Position numbers and translations under genes: made by a program
Source: Prochlorococcus sp. AG-402-I21
Lineage (GTDB): Bacteria; Cyanobacteriota; Cyanobacteriia; PCC-6307; Cyanobiaceae
Direction: 5' to 3'
Assembly: GCA_003216955.1 (NCBI GenBank)
Contig: QCHZ01000002.1
Coordinates: 1 to 64,000 of the forward strand
DNA: 64,000 bases
In this document: piece after piece, positions 8,862 to 17,721 of the stretch
How the letters are laid out: every line of letters starts with the position of its first letter
How positions within the stretch are numbered: position 1 is the stretch's first letter
The notes under the pieces: model-generated
The model's database searches: none
What the model saw: the letters and a program-made list of their open reading frames with translations, nothing else
What the model was told of the DNA's origin: nothing

Positions 8862-10283
8862 ATGAGCAAGACCTCTCAAGATGTTCTTCGTCAAATTAAG
8901 GATGAGGGCATTGAGCTAATAGATCTAAAATTCGCTGACTTACACGGTAAGTGGCAACATCTAACAGTAGCTTCAGATCTCATTGAAGAAAGCTCTTTCA
9001 CAGAAGGACTTGCTTTTGATGGCTCTTCCATTCGCGGGTGGAAAGCCATAAACGAATCGGATATGGCGATGGTTCCAGATCCATCAACAAGTTGGATAGA
9101 TCCTTTTTACCATCACAAAACTCTTAGCTTAATTTGTTCAATTCAGGAGCCAAGAAGCGGAGAGCCATATGCAAGATGTCCAAGAGCTTTGGCACAAAAA
9201 GCATTGGATTATTTAGGAAGCACTAGTGTCGCAGATGCTGCATTCTTTGGCCCTGAACCAGAATTCTTTATTTTTGATGATGTACGATATAACTCAGGAG
9301 AAGGCGGTAGTTTTTACAACGTTGATACCATAGAAGCCCCCTGGAATACAGGGAGAGTAGAGGAAGGAGGAAACCTTGGATACAAAATTCAATTAAAAGA
9401 AGGTTATTTTCCAGTATCCCCTAACGACACAGCTCAAGACATGAGGTCTGAGATGCTACTACTTATGGGTGAATTGGGCATACCAATTGAGAAACATCAC
9501 CATGAAGTAGCAGGAGCTGGTCAACATGAATTAGGGATGAAATTTGCACCTCTAATCAACGCAGCTGACAATGTAATGATTTACAAATATATAGTCAGGA
9601 ATGTGGCCAAGAAATATGGAAAGACTGCAACTTTTATGCCTAAACCAGTCTTCAATGACAATGGAACAGGAATGCATGTTCACCAAAGTTTATGGAAAAG
9701 TGGACAGCCATTATTTTATGGAGAAGGCACCTATGCGAACTTATCTCAAACAGCTAAATGGTACATAGGTGGAATCCTAAAGCATGCCCCTTCTTTTTTA
9801 GCATTTACAAATCCAACGACAAACAGTTACAAAAGATTAGTTCCAGGCTTCGAAGCACCAGTAAATTTAGTTTATTCACAAGGTAATAGATCAGCTGCTG
9901 TAAGAATTCCTTTAACTGGACCAAGTCCTAAAGCAAAGAGACTTGAATTCCGCTCTGGAGATGCATTGGCTAACCCTTACATTGCTTTTTCAGCAATGAT
10001 GATGGCAGGTATCGATGGAATCAAGAATCAAATTGATCCTGGAGATGGTGTCGATGTTGACCTGTTTGAACTTCCCTCTGAGGAATTATCAAAAATAGAC
10101 ACTGTTCCCTCCTCATTGAACGATGCATTAGATGCATTAAAAAGTGACAACAAATATTTAACGGAAGGGGGCGTGTTTACCGAGGATTTCATTAATAACT
10201 GGGTAGAACTTAAATACGAAGAAGTTCAACAGCTAAGACAAAGACCTCATCCTCATGAATTCACTATGTACTATGACGCTTAA
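8862..10283 (+). CDS. glnA: Glutamine synthetase type I
   Basis: Glutamine synthetase makes glutamine from glutamate, ammonium and ATP, the entry point of nitrogen into metabolism. The 473-residue length and the family signatures are typical: FDGSSIRGW near residue 50, [11 protein letters not shown], the ATP-site [16 protein letters not shown], and the loop [13 protein letters not shown] use ATG 8862 (MSKTSQDVL) rather than an in-frame TTG-type start 18 bases earlier, because MSK is the family N-terminus. An NtcA-type promoter precedes it and a strong intrinsic terminator follows, so it is probably monocistronic and nitrogen-regulated. Confidence 0.97.
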   Translation: MSKTSQDVLRQIKDEGIELIDLKFADLHGKWQHLTVASDLIEESSFTEGLAFDGSSIRGWKAINESDMAMVPDPSTSWIDPFYHHKTLSLICSIQEPRSGEPYARCPRALAQKALDYLGSTSVADAAFFGPEPEFFIFDDVRYNSGEGGSFYNVDTIEAPWNTGRVEEGGNLGYKIQLKEGYFPVSPNDTAQDMRSEMLLLMGELGIPIEKHHHEVAGAGQHELGMKFAPLINAADNVMIYKYIVRNVAKKYGKTATFMPKPVFNDNGTGMHVHQSLWKSGQPLFYGEGTYANLSQTAKWYIGGILKHAPSFLAFTNPTTNSYKRLVPGFEAPVNLVYSQGNRSAAVRIPLTGPSPKAKRLEFRSGDALANPYIAFSAMMMAGIDGIKNQIDPGDGVDVDLFELPSEELSKIDTVPSSLNDALDALKSDNKYLTEGGVFTEDFINNWVELKYEEVQQLRQRPHPHEFTMYYDA

Positions 10284-10315
10284 TAAAAATCCTTTTCTCA
10301 ATAATTAGGATAAAA

Positions 10316-10361
10316 AATTAAGGTCTATGATCAAATGTGCATAGACCTTAATTTTTTTTTT
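10316..10361 (+). terminator. Rho-independent terminator after glnA
   Basis: A perfect 14-base-pair stem, AATTAAGGTCTATG (10316-10329) with CATAGACCTTAATT (10340-10353), closes a 10-base loop and runs into a tract of T residues ending at 10361. It lies 33 bases after the glnA stop codon. Confidence 0.9.
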
Positions 10362-10419
10362 GTTAACTCGTCACTGATCAATCAAATCTGTTAGATAATA
10401 AAAAATAAATGAGTGGTTC

Positions 10420-11481
10420 ATGCCAGAGACAAGCTTAAAAAAAATTGCATATCACACACTTCAACAAGGAAAAACTCTTGCTGGGTTAGCTCATAAAGAG
10501 TTGAGTACGAAGTTAATGGAAGTATTTGCACCTGAAGCAGCTCCTGGAAAATTTCCAATCAATAAAGATCTAATAAAAGAAGTTAGACGCTCAATGGAAA
10601 ATCTGGAAAATATTGATTGGAAAGAAGCAGAGGCAGGAATCTATCCAAAATCACAACTTTTCGAAGCTCCATGGATTGAGTGGGCAAAGAAATATCCTCT
10701 TGTCTGGCTCGACATGCCCCAAACATGGCAAAGGCGTAAAAAAAATAAAACTAGAGAAATCCCCAGAAATGTAAGGGAGGAAGAATATCCTGATTATTAT
10801 TTGCAAAATTTTCATCACCAAACAGATGGTTACTTAAGTAAGCACTCAGCTGAAATTTATGACCTACAAGTTGAGATTCTCTTTAATGGAACAGCTGATT
10901 CCATGAGAAGAAGAGTTTTATCTCCTTTAAAAACAGGTCTAAAAAAATTTTCAAATGAAGACTCAAAGAAAGTAAAAGTTTTAGACATCGCTACGGGAAC
11001 TGGAAGAACACTGCAGCAAATACAAAGTGCATTACCAAAAGTAGAACTTTATGGCTTAGATTTATCAGGCTCATACCTAAAGCAAGCAAGTAAATATCTA
11101 AGTTCCAGAAGCGGTGATCTTGTTCAACTGACAAAAGGCAATGCAGAAAAAATGCCTTATTCATCTGAGAGTTTTCAAGCATTAACTTGTGTTTTTCTAT
11201 TTCACGAACTTCCTAGAGAGGCACGACAGAATGTTTTAAAAGAATGCTTTAGATTGTTAGAACCTGGTGGGACACTAGTTCTTGCTGACTCCATTCAAAT
11301 AGAAGATTCTCCAAAATTCACTCCAATCATGGAAAACTTTCATAAAATATTCCATGAACCTTATTACAGAGATTACATCGTAGATAACATAAACTTAAGA
11401 TTAGAAGAAAGTGGTTTTTCATCAATATCTTCAGAATCTCATTTTATGACTAAAGTATGGAAAGCAAACAAGCCAGCATAA
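10420..11481 (+). CDS. Class I SAM-dependent methyltransferase
   Basis: A 353-residue protein with an N-terminal domain of about 185 residues, rich in aromatic and charged residues (SQLFEAPWIEW, YYLQNFHHQTDGYLS), and a C-terminal Rossmann methyltransferase domain. SAM-binding motif I is VLDIATGTGRTL, motif II includes ELYGLDLSGSYL, and the post-motif LLEPGGTLVLADS resembles UbiE/MenG-type enzymes. Substrate unknown; the long N-terminal region sets it apart from simple UbiE proteins. It has its own start after the glnA terminator. Confidence 0.85.
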   Translation: MPETSLKKIAYHTLQQGKTLAGLAHKELSTKLMEVFAPEAAPGKFPINKDLIKEVRRSMENLENIDWKEAEAGIYPKSQLFEAPWIEWAKKYPLVWLDMPQTWQRRKKNKTREIPRNVREEEYPDYYLQNFHHQTDGYLSKHSAEIYDLQVEILFNGTADSMRRRVLSPLKTGLKKFSNEDSKKVKVLDIATGTGRTLQQIQSALPKVELYGLDLSGSYLKQASKYLSSRSGDLVQLTKGNAEKMPYSSESFQALTCVFLFHELPREARQNVLKECFRLLEPGGTLVLADSIQIEDSPKFTPIMENFHKIFHEPYYRDYIVDNINLRLEESGFSSISSESHFMTKVWKANKPA

Positions 11482-11517
11482 TTTTAAAAAATATAAATCA
11501 AAAATAAATTAAATATT

Positions 11518-11775
11518 ATGGTAAAAAAAACTAAACTCATTTGGTCAGAGAAAGCACAGTTACTTGTAAAGGAACTCCATGATGAAATCAGTCTTAATAA
11601 TTACAATTGGCATAAATTCAGGGGAAATAAACAAAGAAGAAGCGCTGAACTAATTATTTCCGCAATTTCACAATTAATTAATGATGGAGATGAAAGGGAA
11701 ATTGAAGACTTACTCAATCAGGCAATATTATGGATAAAAGAAGAAATAATAGATACAGGATGTAAAAGCCACTAA
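11518..11775 (+). CDS. Conserved cyanobacterial hypothetical protein, 85 aa
   Basis: A mostly helical 85-residue protein with NWHKFRGNKQRRSAELIISA in the middle and an acidic second half. The pattern W-H-x-x-R/K-G-N followed by R-R-x-A-E resembles a small cyanobacterial family (possibly DUF6439), a tentative match from memory. It starts 36 bases after the methyltransferase and its stop is 4 bases from the convergent ATPase gene. Function unknown. Confidence 0.7.
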   Translation: MVKKTKLIWSEKAQLLVKELHDEISLNNYNWHKFRGNKQRRSAELIISAISQLINDGDEREIEDLLNQAILWIKEEIIDTGCKSH

Positions 11776-11779
11776 AGCC

Positions 11780-12172
11780 TTATTTTTTCAGTGATAGCTG
11801 AAGTCTATTCCCTTTCCTACTCCATCTAACATCATCAAAACATTTATGAATTAAATATATTCCTCTTCCACTATTAACATCAATTTCCAAAGGTAGAGAA
11901 CTTACCCTTTTATTTTTAACTATACCTGCTCCTTCATCTTGAATTTGCCATACAAACCATTGTGGAGTAAGAACTCTTCTAACACGAATAACTTTATTAG
12001 GATTCGACAAATTTCCATGCACCACAGCGTTAACTAGCGCCTCGTGCAATCCCAGTTCAATCCTTTTTGCAGTTTCTCTACATAAGACAGGCTCTAAAAG
12101 TGTTTCAACAAATGATGATAGTTTTAAGGTAGAGGGATGAATAAATACAGCCCAATTTTTAGAAGGCTTCAC
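11780..12172 (-). CDS. RsbW-like HATPase domain protein
   Basis: A 130-residue stand-alone GHKL ATPase domain. The N box is ELGLHEALVNAVVHGN, the G1 box QDEGAG and the G2 box SGRGI. Proteins of this size are serine kinases acting on anti-anti-sigma factors, or orphan ATPases in stress-signalling pathways. No partner anti-anti-sigma gene is visible nearby. It starts at GTG 12172; no ATG is in frame before the conserved region. Confidence 0.83.
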   Translation of the reverse strand: MKPSKNWAVFIHPSTLKLSSFVETLLEPVLCRETAKRIELGLHEALVNAVVHGNLSNPNKVIRVRRVLTPQWFVWQIQDEGAGIVKNKRVSSLPLEIDVNSGRGIYLIHKCFDDVRWSRKGNRLQLSLKK

Positions 12173-12303
12173 AATTAACTAAAACATTCTTTGTAAATTA
12201 ATCTTTTGATCAGAAAATTAGTCTAGAAAATAAAAAATCATTTTTTAAACTTAAATCATAAAAAGTATTTTTTAGTAAAGATTAAACATTAATAATTAAA
12301 TTG

Positions 12304-13020
12304 TTAACTTTTAACTATTAATCCTTGATGTTTTAGCAAGGCATCCATCAATCGAACACCTCTCAGTTGATTAACCAATGGCATATGACCATTAGGTGCT
12401 TCAATTGACCAATTAAATGCTTTCGGATATCTAGTCCATATACCATCTTTTTTCCAACCTATTCGGGGCCAAAGCTTGTCATATCTTCCTCCTAAAGAAT
12501 CTAATATTTTTGATTGAACGGTAAAGCCAAATTTTCCTCTGGAATAAACAACCCACAGCATATCTAAAGTTGATAAATCAATAGAAGGTATTGATTCAAC
12601 CTCAGAAAAATAAACATATCCTCTTTTGACTGCCTCTTCTCCTGCCAGCTCTCTAAGTTTTGAGCTTGTAAAGCGGTCAGCATCTTCAAAACTTTCATTC
12701 AATAAATATCTCTGAAGTGGTGAATAATCAAAACCAAGCTCTGAAGGGGCATTGAACCAAGAAAGATCGTCGCAGTTGAGATTGTTTTTTAGGAAATTTT
12801 CATCAGTCTTATGAATGAGTTGCAAAATGAAACCTGGTGTCCAGTCACGAAGACCAGGGTCAAAACCAGACATTAAGTTTGAACCAAGGCTAATAAGCTC
12901 ATCAACCCGTTCTTCTAAATCATTTAAAAACCCGAGTCGTTTTCTCTCCGAAGCCATCCTAAAAGCCTCTAAGAACTCCTTTATGTTCTCTTTATTTGGA
13001 TTTGTTTTTTCTTCAGTCAT
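12304..13020 (-). CDS. gun4: GUN4, magnesium chelatase activator
   Basis: GUN4 binds protoporphyrin IX and Mg-protoporphyrin and stimulates magnesium chelatase (ChlH), the first committed step of chlorophyll synthesis. The 238-residue protein has an N-terminal helical region (to about residue 95) and a C-terminal GUN4 core. Core hallmarks are LLNESFEDADRFTS, SIDLSTLDMLWVVYSRGKFG, and the C-terminal APNGHMPLVNQLRGVRLMDA. It diverges from mnmH with 39 bases between the start codons. Confidence 0.92.
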   Translation of the reverse strand: MTEEKTNPNKENIKEFLEAFRMASERKRLGFLNDLEERVDELISLGSNLMSGFDPGLRDWTPGFILQLIHKTDENFLKNNLNCDDLSWFNAPSELGFDYSPLQRYLLNESFEDADRFTSSKLRELAGEEAVKRGYVYFSEVESIPSIDLSTLDMLWVVYSRGKFGFTVQSKILDSLGGRYDKLWPRIGWKKDGIWTRYPKAFNWSIEAPNGHMPLVNQLRGVRLMDALLKHQGLIVKS

Positions 13021-13059
13021 GATCTATTGCCGGCCTACAATGACCTAAGCACTAATACT

Positions 13060-14112
13060 ATGTCAGAGAAACCTACCAATTCGAGCTATCACGTAACGGA
13101 TTTTCGGAATTTAACCTGTCCAATTGTTGATGTAAGAAGTCCTAGCGAATTTTGTAAAGGTCATTGGCCAGGTGCTATTAATATTCCCTTATTTTCTGAT
13201 GGAGATAGAGAAAAAATAGGTAAAAGTTATAAAAAAGAAAGTCGCTTAAAAGCAATATTTAATGGTTTAAAAGTAACTCTCCCCAATACTAAAAAACTAT
13301 TAGAAATAATCCTGCAAACTTCCACATCCAAAGAAAGGGTAAACAAAGCATTACGAATATATTGTTGGAGAGGTGGCATGAGATCCAATGCTTTTGCTTG
13401 GCTTGCACGAACAATTGGTATTAAGACTTATTTATTAAGAGGTGGATATAAAAACTATAGGAAATGGGTTATGAATCAATTTGAAGCTGATTTACCCATA
13501 AGGCTTATAGGAGGTAAAACAGGTACAAGAAAAACTGATCTTCTAAATTACATCAATGAAGAAAGTATACATATAATAGATTTAGAAGGAATTGCTAATC
13601 ATAGAGGAAGTAGTTTTGGTTCATTAGGTATGGAGAAACAACCCACAACTCAACAATTTGAAAATATTATCGCAGAATCATTGTATAAATTTTACAAAAA
13701 TAACTCTACTGAAATATGGATAGAAGCCGAGAGTTCTAATCTAGGGAAATGTCGTATACCAAATAGTTTATATATAAAAATGAAAAATTCACCGATCCTA
13801 GAAATAATTAAAACCAAGAATGAGCGAGTAAAAAATCTAGTCAACATTTATAGTAAAAATTCCCAAACTGAATTAAAAAATGCTGTAAATAGAATAAGTA
13901 AAAGATTAGGACCACAAAGAACCAAAGAGGCATTAACTTCCATTGAGAGAAAAGAATGGTCAAAAGCCTGTGAAGCAATGCTCGATTATTATGACAAGTG
14001 CTATGAATACGAACTTGAAAAAACAAAAAATATAAATTCAATTAATCTTAGTGGTCTTAGCCTAAAACTATCTATAAATAAAATTTTGAATGAGAAGCTC
14101 AATCCCTTATAG
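13060..14112 (+). CDS. mnmH: tRNA 2-selenouridine synthase (MnmH/SelU/YbbB)
   Basis: An N-terminal rhodanese domain (about residues 10-135) with the active cysteine in YCWRGGMRS is fused to a P-loop domain whose Walker A reads GGKTGTRKT. MnmH replaces sulfur by selenium in the wobble 2-thiouridine of some tRNAs, via a geranylated intermediate, using selenophosphate. The true start is ATG 13060 (MSEKPTNS); 13027 would add 11 residues that run into the gun4 promoter region. Whether the organism has selD, needed to make selenophosphate, cannot be seen here. Confidence 0.9.
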   Translation: MSEKPTNSSYHVTDFRNLTCPIVDVRSPSEFCKGHWPGAINIPLFSDGDREKIGKSYKKESRLKAIFNGLKVTLPNTKKLLEIILQTSTSKERVNKALRIYCWRGGMRSNAFAWLARTIGIKTYLLRGGYKNYRKWVMNQFEADLPIRLIGGKTGTRKTDLLNYINEESIHIIDLEGIANHRGSSFGSLGMEKQPTTQQFENIIAESLYKFYKNNSTEIWIEAESSNLGKCRIPNSLYIKMKNSPILEIIKTKNERVKNLVNIYSKNSQTELKNAVNRISKRLGPQRTKEALTSIERKEWSKACEAMLDYYDKCYEYELEKTKNINSINLSGLSLKLSINKILNEKLNPL

Positions 14113-14153
14113 TTTTATACAAGGATATATCTATTAATTAAACCAATAAAGAG

Positions 14154-14495
14154 ATGGCTAAAATTATTGAAAATGTAGCAATTCAATTCGTAAAAGGGGA
14201 AAACGAAAAAGAGAATCCTGAAATACGTTTATTTAGAAATCTTGATGGTAAAAAAGGTAGAGCAGTTTATAAATTTTACAAACCCAAAACAATAACTCTA
14301 AATAATTTCAACTCGATACAGAAAATGTATCTAATTGATTCAGAAGGTGAGCTTTCAACAGGAAAAATAGATTTATCTATTTCAAAGGATCATGTTAAGG
14401 AAGTAAAATCAACTTATAATTGGAACTCAGAAGAAGAATTCGCAAGATTCATGCGTTTTGCTTCTAGGTATGCAAATTCTCTAAAAAATAATTAA
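14154..14495 (+). CDS. psb28: Photosystem II assembly factor Psb28
   Basis: A soluble 113-residue protein that binds the cytoplasmic face of CP47-containing photosystem II assembly intermediates. Family hallmarks are AIQFVKGENE near the start, PEIRLFRNLDGKKGRAVYKF, and a C-terminal FARFMRFASRYANSL. Length matches Psb28. It lies between mnmH (41 bases) and a permease gene that starts 8 bases after its stop. Confidence 0.93.
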   Translation: MAKIIENVAIQFVKGENEKENPEIRLFRNLDGKKGRAVYKFYKPKTITLNNFNSIQKMYLIDSEGELSTGKIDLSISKDHVKEVKSTYNWNSEEEFARFMRFASRYANSLKNN

Positions 14496-14503
14496 CTATT
14501 AAA

Positions 14504-15580
14504 TTGAACCCAACTAGCTTGCTAACAATTATAACTTTAGTTATTTGTACATTGATTATATGGAGTTTAAAGGAAATTATCATACTATTTTTCGCCTCGA
14601 TAGTTATGGCTATGGCTCTTTGTACTATTACAGGAAAAATCCGAGATATTTTTAGAATTCCCAGGTGGATATCATTAGTAATCACAATAATATCTATACT
14701 ATTAATTTCAAGTATCTCAATTGTTATTATAATTCCTCAATTTACAAGTGAATTTCAAGAACTTATTAATCAAATACCATCAGCAGTGAGCAAACTTTGG
14801 GAACTCTCAATAAATACATACTTTAATTTTGCAGAAATTATATATAAAGATAATATTCCTAATTTAGCTGATAGAACAATATTGACAAATAAACTTAGTA
14901 TTATTCCTGATGGTGCAACTCTGGCTAGTGGTGTAACAGAGAGTATCTCAAAATTTATTAATTTGATAAGTAATGTTGGGATAGGAATTCTTCAATTATT
15001 ATTTATAATCTCAGTTGGTTTGATGATAACTTTACAGCCTAATGCCTATAGAGAAGTTGCTATATTATTAGTTCCATCATTTTATAGAAGACGCGCCAGA
15101 ACAATTTTATTGAGATGCGGTAATGCCCTAAGTAGTTGGATGACTGGAGTCATATTAAGCTCTATATTTGTAGCAATACTTGCTTCTATTGGACTATATT
15201 TGTTAGGAATAAAATTAGTTATAGCTAATGCCTTAATAGCTGGTGTTTTAAATGTCATTCCAAATGTAGGTCCAACAATAAGTACTATTTTCCCTCTTTC
15301 CGTTGCATTACTAGATACTCCTTGGAAATCATTAGCTGTTCTGGGGTTATATATAGTAATTCAAAATATAGAGAGCTATATAATAACTCCATCAATAATG
15401 CAAAAACAAGTCAAATTACTACCAGGATTAACAATTACAGCACAATTTATATTCACTATTCTTTTTGGTCCACTTGGTTTGTTGTTAGCGATACCGATGG
15501 CAGTGGTAATTCAAATATTTATTAAAGAGATAATTATTCATGACTTATTAGAAAAAAATTATTTTTCATCCAAAATGTAA
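14504..15580 (+). CDS. AI-2E family (PerM/UPF0118) membrane permease
   Basis: A 358-residue protein with about eight membrane helices and the family features: an N-terminal helix pair, a less hydrophobic middle region, LSSWMTGVILSSIF, and NALIAGVLNVIPNVGPTIS, the conserved I-P-x-x-G-P motif. Members export autoinducer-2 or act as sodium-proton or other transporters; the substrate is undetermined in cyanobacteria. The start is TTG 14504, directly after psb28, so the two are probably co-transcribed. Confidence 0.85.
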   Translation: MNPTSLLTIITLVICTLIIWSLKEIIILFFASIVMAMALCTITGKIRDIFRIPRWISLVITIISILLISSISIVIIIPQFTSEFQELINQIPSAVSKLWELSINTYFNFAEIIYKDNIPNLADRTILTNKLSIIPDGATLASGVTESISKFINLISNVGIGILQLLFIISVGLMITLQPNAYREVAILLVPSFYRRRARTILLRCGNALSSWMTGVILSSIFVAILASIGLYLLGIKLVIANALIAGVLNVIPNVGPTISTIFPLSVALLDTPWKSLAVLGLYIVIQNIESYIITPSIMQKQVKLLPGLTITAQFIFTILFGPLGLLLAIPMAVVIQIFIKEIIIHDLLEKNYFSSKM

Positions 15581-15598
15581 ATTAGAAAGAAGATAAAA

Positions 15599-15811
15599 CT
15601 ATTGGAGTTCCCAAGGATCAATAACAGAAGAAATGTCATTTGAAGAAAATTCTGAAACATTTAATCTTTTTAAATCCTTCCATTCGCACCACATTGAATT
15701 TAGGAGCCAAGCCTGAGATTGACTTTTAGGACCATCATCAATCAACTTAATTTGATAGGGTTTTAAATTTTTCCATTTCTTATACTGAATTTTCCAAGTT
15801 TCTTCTGTCAT
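15599..15811 (-). CDS. Hypothetical protein, 70 aa
   Basis: A small soluble protein rich in tryptophan and lysine (ETWKIQYKKWKNLKPYQI, SMWCEWKDLKRLN). It has a clear ATG start and no membrane segment. It converges with the AI-2E permease (18-base gap). I do not recognise a family; composition and position suggest a real gene. Confidence 0.6.
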   Translation of the reverse strand: MTEETWKIQYKKWKNLKPYQIKLIDDGPKSQSQAWLLNSMWCEWKDLKRLNVSEFSSNDISSVIDPWELQ

Positions 15812-15953
15812 TAGTTCATTTATTTACATTAAGTATATTTTGGTAGTAGTTTTACTATTTGCAAGTACCTCACATTAATGATCGATTCTAAAGCTTAAAA
15901 TAATAATTTCATCAAAGGCTATTAAATTTTTATTCAATAATTAATTAATATCA

Positions 15954-16157
15954 TCAATCATCAAACTCGGGCTTAGGTTTCTTTTTAACTTTGCCTGAAA
16001 GTAATTGATGAAGAGCATCTAAAGAATTATAGACCTCTTTTAACTCAGACAACTCTGGCAACAGGCCGTATTGACCAAGCATTTGATCCAAATCTCGAAG
16101 TTCTTGCCTGATATAACGCAAATGAGAACTAACTTCTTCTCTCTTACTTGTGGACAT
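15954..16157 (-). CDS. Small coiled-coil hypothetical protein, paralogue of 19166-19381
   Basis: A charged 67-residue helical protein. It shares the pattern K-R-x-E, Y-I/V-R-Q-E-L-R, GLLPELS-x-L, V-Y and a basic K-K-K-x-K-P tail with the 71-residue protein at 19166-19381, so the two are paralogues. A charged helix pair is likely; no catalytic residues are seen. Function unknown. Confidence 0.7.
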   Translation of the reverse strand: MSTSKREEVSSHLRYIRQELRDLDQMLGQYGLLPELSELKEVYNSLDALHQLLSGKVKKKPKPEFDD

Positions 16158-16415
16158 TATAAAATAGATTAATTGCTACTATAAATTAACTTTACCCTAA
16201 GATTAGTATATTAAGCATCCTCAAATTTACAAAATTTATAAACTAACAAGCTATTAGCAAACTTCTAAGCAAATTATCACATAAAATATATAAAGCTATT
16301 AATTACAAGAATAGTAGATATTTTGAATCTAAAAATTCAGAGGAAACAATTTAAAAGCTAATCTAGAAAAAGCTTACTGTTTTGTAAAAATATAAGAAAT
16401 ATACTTTGCCAAATC

Positions 16416-16724
16416 GTGGATATAGATAAAAATATATATATGGATCAACAAAAAAGAAAAGACCTCAATCTGAGGCTAGGCAATTTAATACTCGCAATTT
16501 TCCTCGCTACTGTTCCAACAGCCATAACATATGGAACGCTCAGCATTCATGGTCTAAATATTTGTCGAAACCTTAGTAGCGATATAAATTCTACAAAAGA
16601 AATTAAAGAAAAATGTGACGAAGCAGCTTGGGATACCACTAAAAGTTATATTATATTAATTGGATTTTTTATTACTTTGCCCACTTGGATGTGGTTTTAC
16701 TTGTCAATGAAAAAAAAGATGTAA
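16416..16724 (+). CDS. Two-helix membrane protein, hypothetical
   Basis: A 102-residue protein with membrane helices at about residues 25-45 and 78-96, a short extramembrane segment containing two cysteines (NICRN, EKCDE), and a basic tail. The cysteines could form a disulfide if that loop faces the periplasm or lumen. GTG 16416 is one start; ATG 16440 is a plausible shorter one. No family recognised. Confidence 0.6.
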   Translation: MDIDKNIYMDQQKRKDLNLRLGNLILAIFLATVPTAITYGTLSIHGLNICRNLSSDINSTKEIKEKCDEAAWDTTKSYIILIGFFITLPTWMWFYLSMKKKM

Positions 16725-16744
16725 AGAAAATAGTTAATAATTGA

Positions 16745-17302
16745 TTACGATGATAGAAAGCTTGAAAAAGGAAAATTAAGTGATTTTTTATGGTTAATAG
16801 ATTTAGTGGATTCTATCTTTGACTGATTTGATAATTCATTTTTAGCTTGTTTGCTAAAAATTGAAACAATAAAGTTTGATTTATTTTGAAGAATAACTTT
16901 AAGAAGATAGTCGGCGGAGAAGATACCAGGACCTAACAAAATTATTGAGAATGCAGATGCAAAATAAAGAGCCAAAAGTTCTAATAGATATATGTTAAAG
17001 CCAGATGTAACTATTGCATGATAAATAGCTACGCTCATAGTCCCAAGTATTGCTAATGCCCCCAATCTGGTACCAAGACCAACTATCAATAACCAACTAC
17101 CACCAATCTCTGAACCAGCAGCTACATATGAGAGGGTAACGGGAAAGGGTAAGTGAAGGGGGCGAACGAAAGCATCCGCAAAGTTATCAATGTCATTTAA
17201 TTTTTCAAAGCCGTGGTGTATAAGAAGAGCACCCGTAAAAACCCTTAAGACAAGAAAAGCAAAGTCTTTGAATAATGATTTATAGAAGATTGAGTTAAGC
17301 AA
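16745..17302 (-). CDS. DoxX family membrane protein
   Basis: A 185-residue protein with four predicted membrane helices. The DoxX signature is visible in VLRVFTGALLIHHGFEKLND and in SEIGGSWLLIVGLGTRLGAL. DoxX proteins are quinone-linked or redox-associated membrane subunits of unclear role in cyanobacteria. The C-terminal 40 residues are polar, lysine- and serine-rich, and look unconserved. The start appears to be TTG 17302. Confidence 0.82.
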   Translation of the reverse strand: MLNSIFYKSLFKDFAFLVLRVFTGALLIHHGFEKLNDIDNFADAFVRPLHLPFPVTLSYVAAGSEIGGSWLLIVGLGTRLGALAILGTMSVAIYHAIVTSGFNIYLLELLALYFASAFSIILLGPGIFSADYLLKVILQNKSNFIVSIFSKQAKNELSNQSKIESTKSINHKKSLNFPFSSFLSS

Positions 17303-17373
17303 TTTAACCTAGAACAATTAGAAAAGACTTTAGATATGTCACCTTATAAAGTGTGGAAAGAGGGACCCTTCTA

Positions 17374-17405
17374 TCCAGTGATGAGTATTAATACTCATCA
17401 CTGGA
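17374..17405. repeat. Perfect 32-base palindrome
   Basis: Positions 17374-17389 and 17390-17405 are exact reverse complements with no spacer (arm TCCAGTGATGAGTATT). The site lies in the 272-base gap between the start of doxX and a small membrane-protein ORF. There is no adjoining T tract, so it is not a typical intrinsic terminator. A dimeric-protein operator or a structured RNA element are alternatives. Confidence 0.85.
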
Positions 17406-17547
17406 ACAGCTAAGGTTATGGGTGAGTTTTCACGATGCTTAGTTTTTGAATAATTCAATAGTCGATTATTTTTAAAAACTCAAAAATCAAGCCTATAAAT
17501 TACAACAAAGAGTATTAAAGCTCACAAAAAGATTCAACTCAAATTTG

Positions 17548-17553
17548 TATAAT
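17548..17553 (+). promoter_or_regulatory. Perfect -10 box before a 27-aa ORF
   Basis: TATAAT preceded by TTTG lies 21 bases upstream of the GTG at 17575. It would place the transcript start near 17560 and leave a very short leader. No clear -35 box was found, which is common in Prochlorococcus promoters. Confidence 0.5.
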
Positions 17554-17574
17554 AAAATCAACTGATAATAGAGT

Positions 17575-17658
17575 GTGAGCACATCATTACTTACTGCGAC
17601 AGCTGCTATAGGTCTAATAGCAGTTGCCATACCAGCTCTAATCGCATCGCTTACCTAG
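17575..17658 (+). CDS. Candidate 27-aa single-helix membrane protein
   Basis: GTG-initiated short ORF encoding a small, almost wholly hydrophobic peptide (MSTSLLTATAAIGLIAV, then AIPALIASLT), with an in-frame stop just upstream and a perfect TATAAT 21 bases before the start. Its size and single helix are like those of low-molecular-weight photosystem or cytochrome b6f subunits, but I cannot match it to a named one. Coding status is inferred from the promoter and composition only. Confidence 0.45.
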   Translation: MSTSLLTATAAIGLIAVAIPALIASLT

Positions 17659-17721
17659 AGATTTAATTTATTTATTCTGATTTCATAAGACATTAAAATT
17701 ATAGAGATTTTAGTCAAGATT

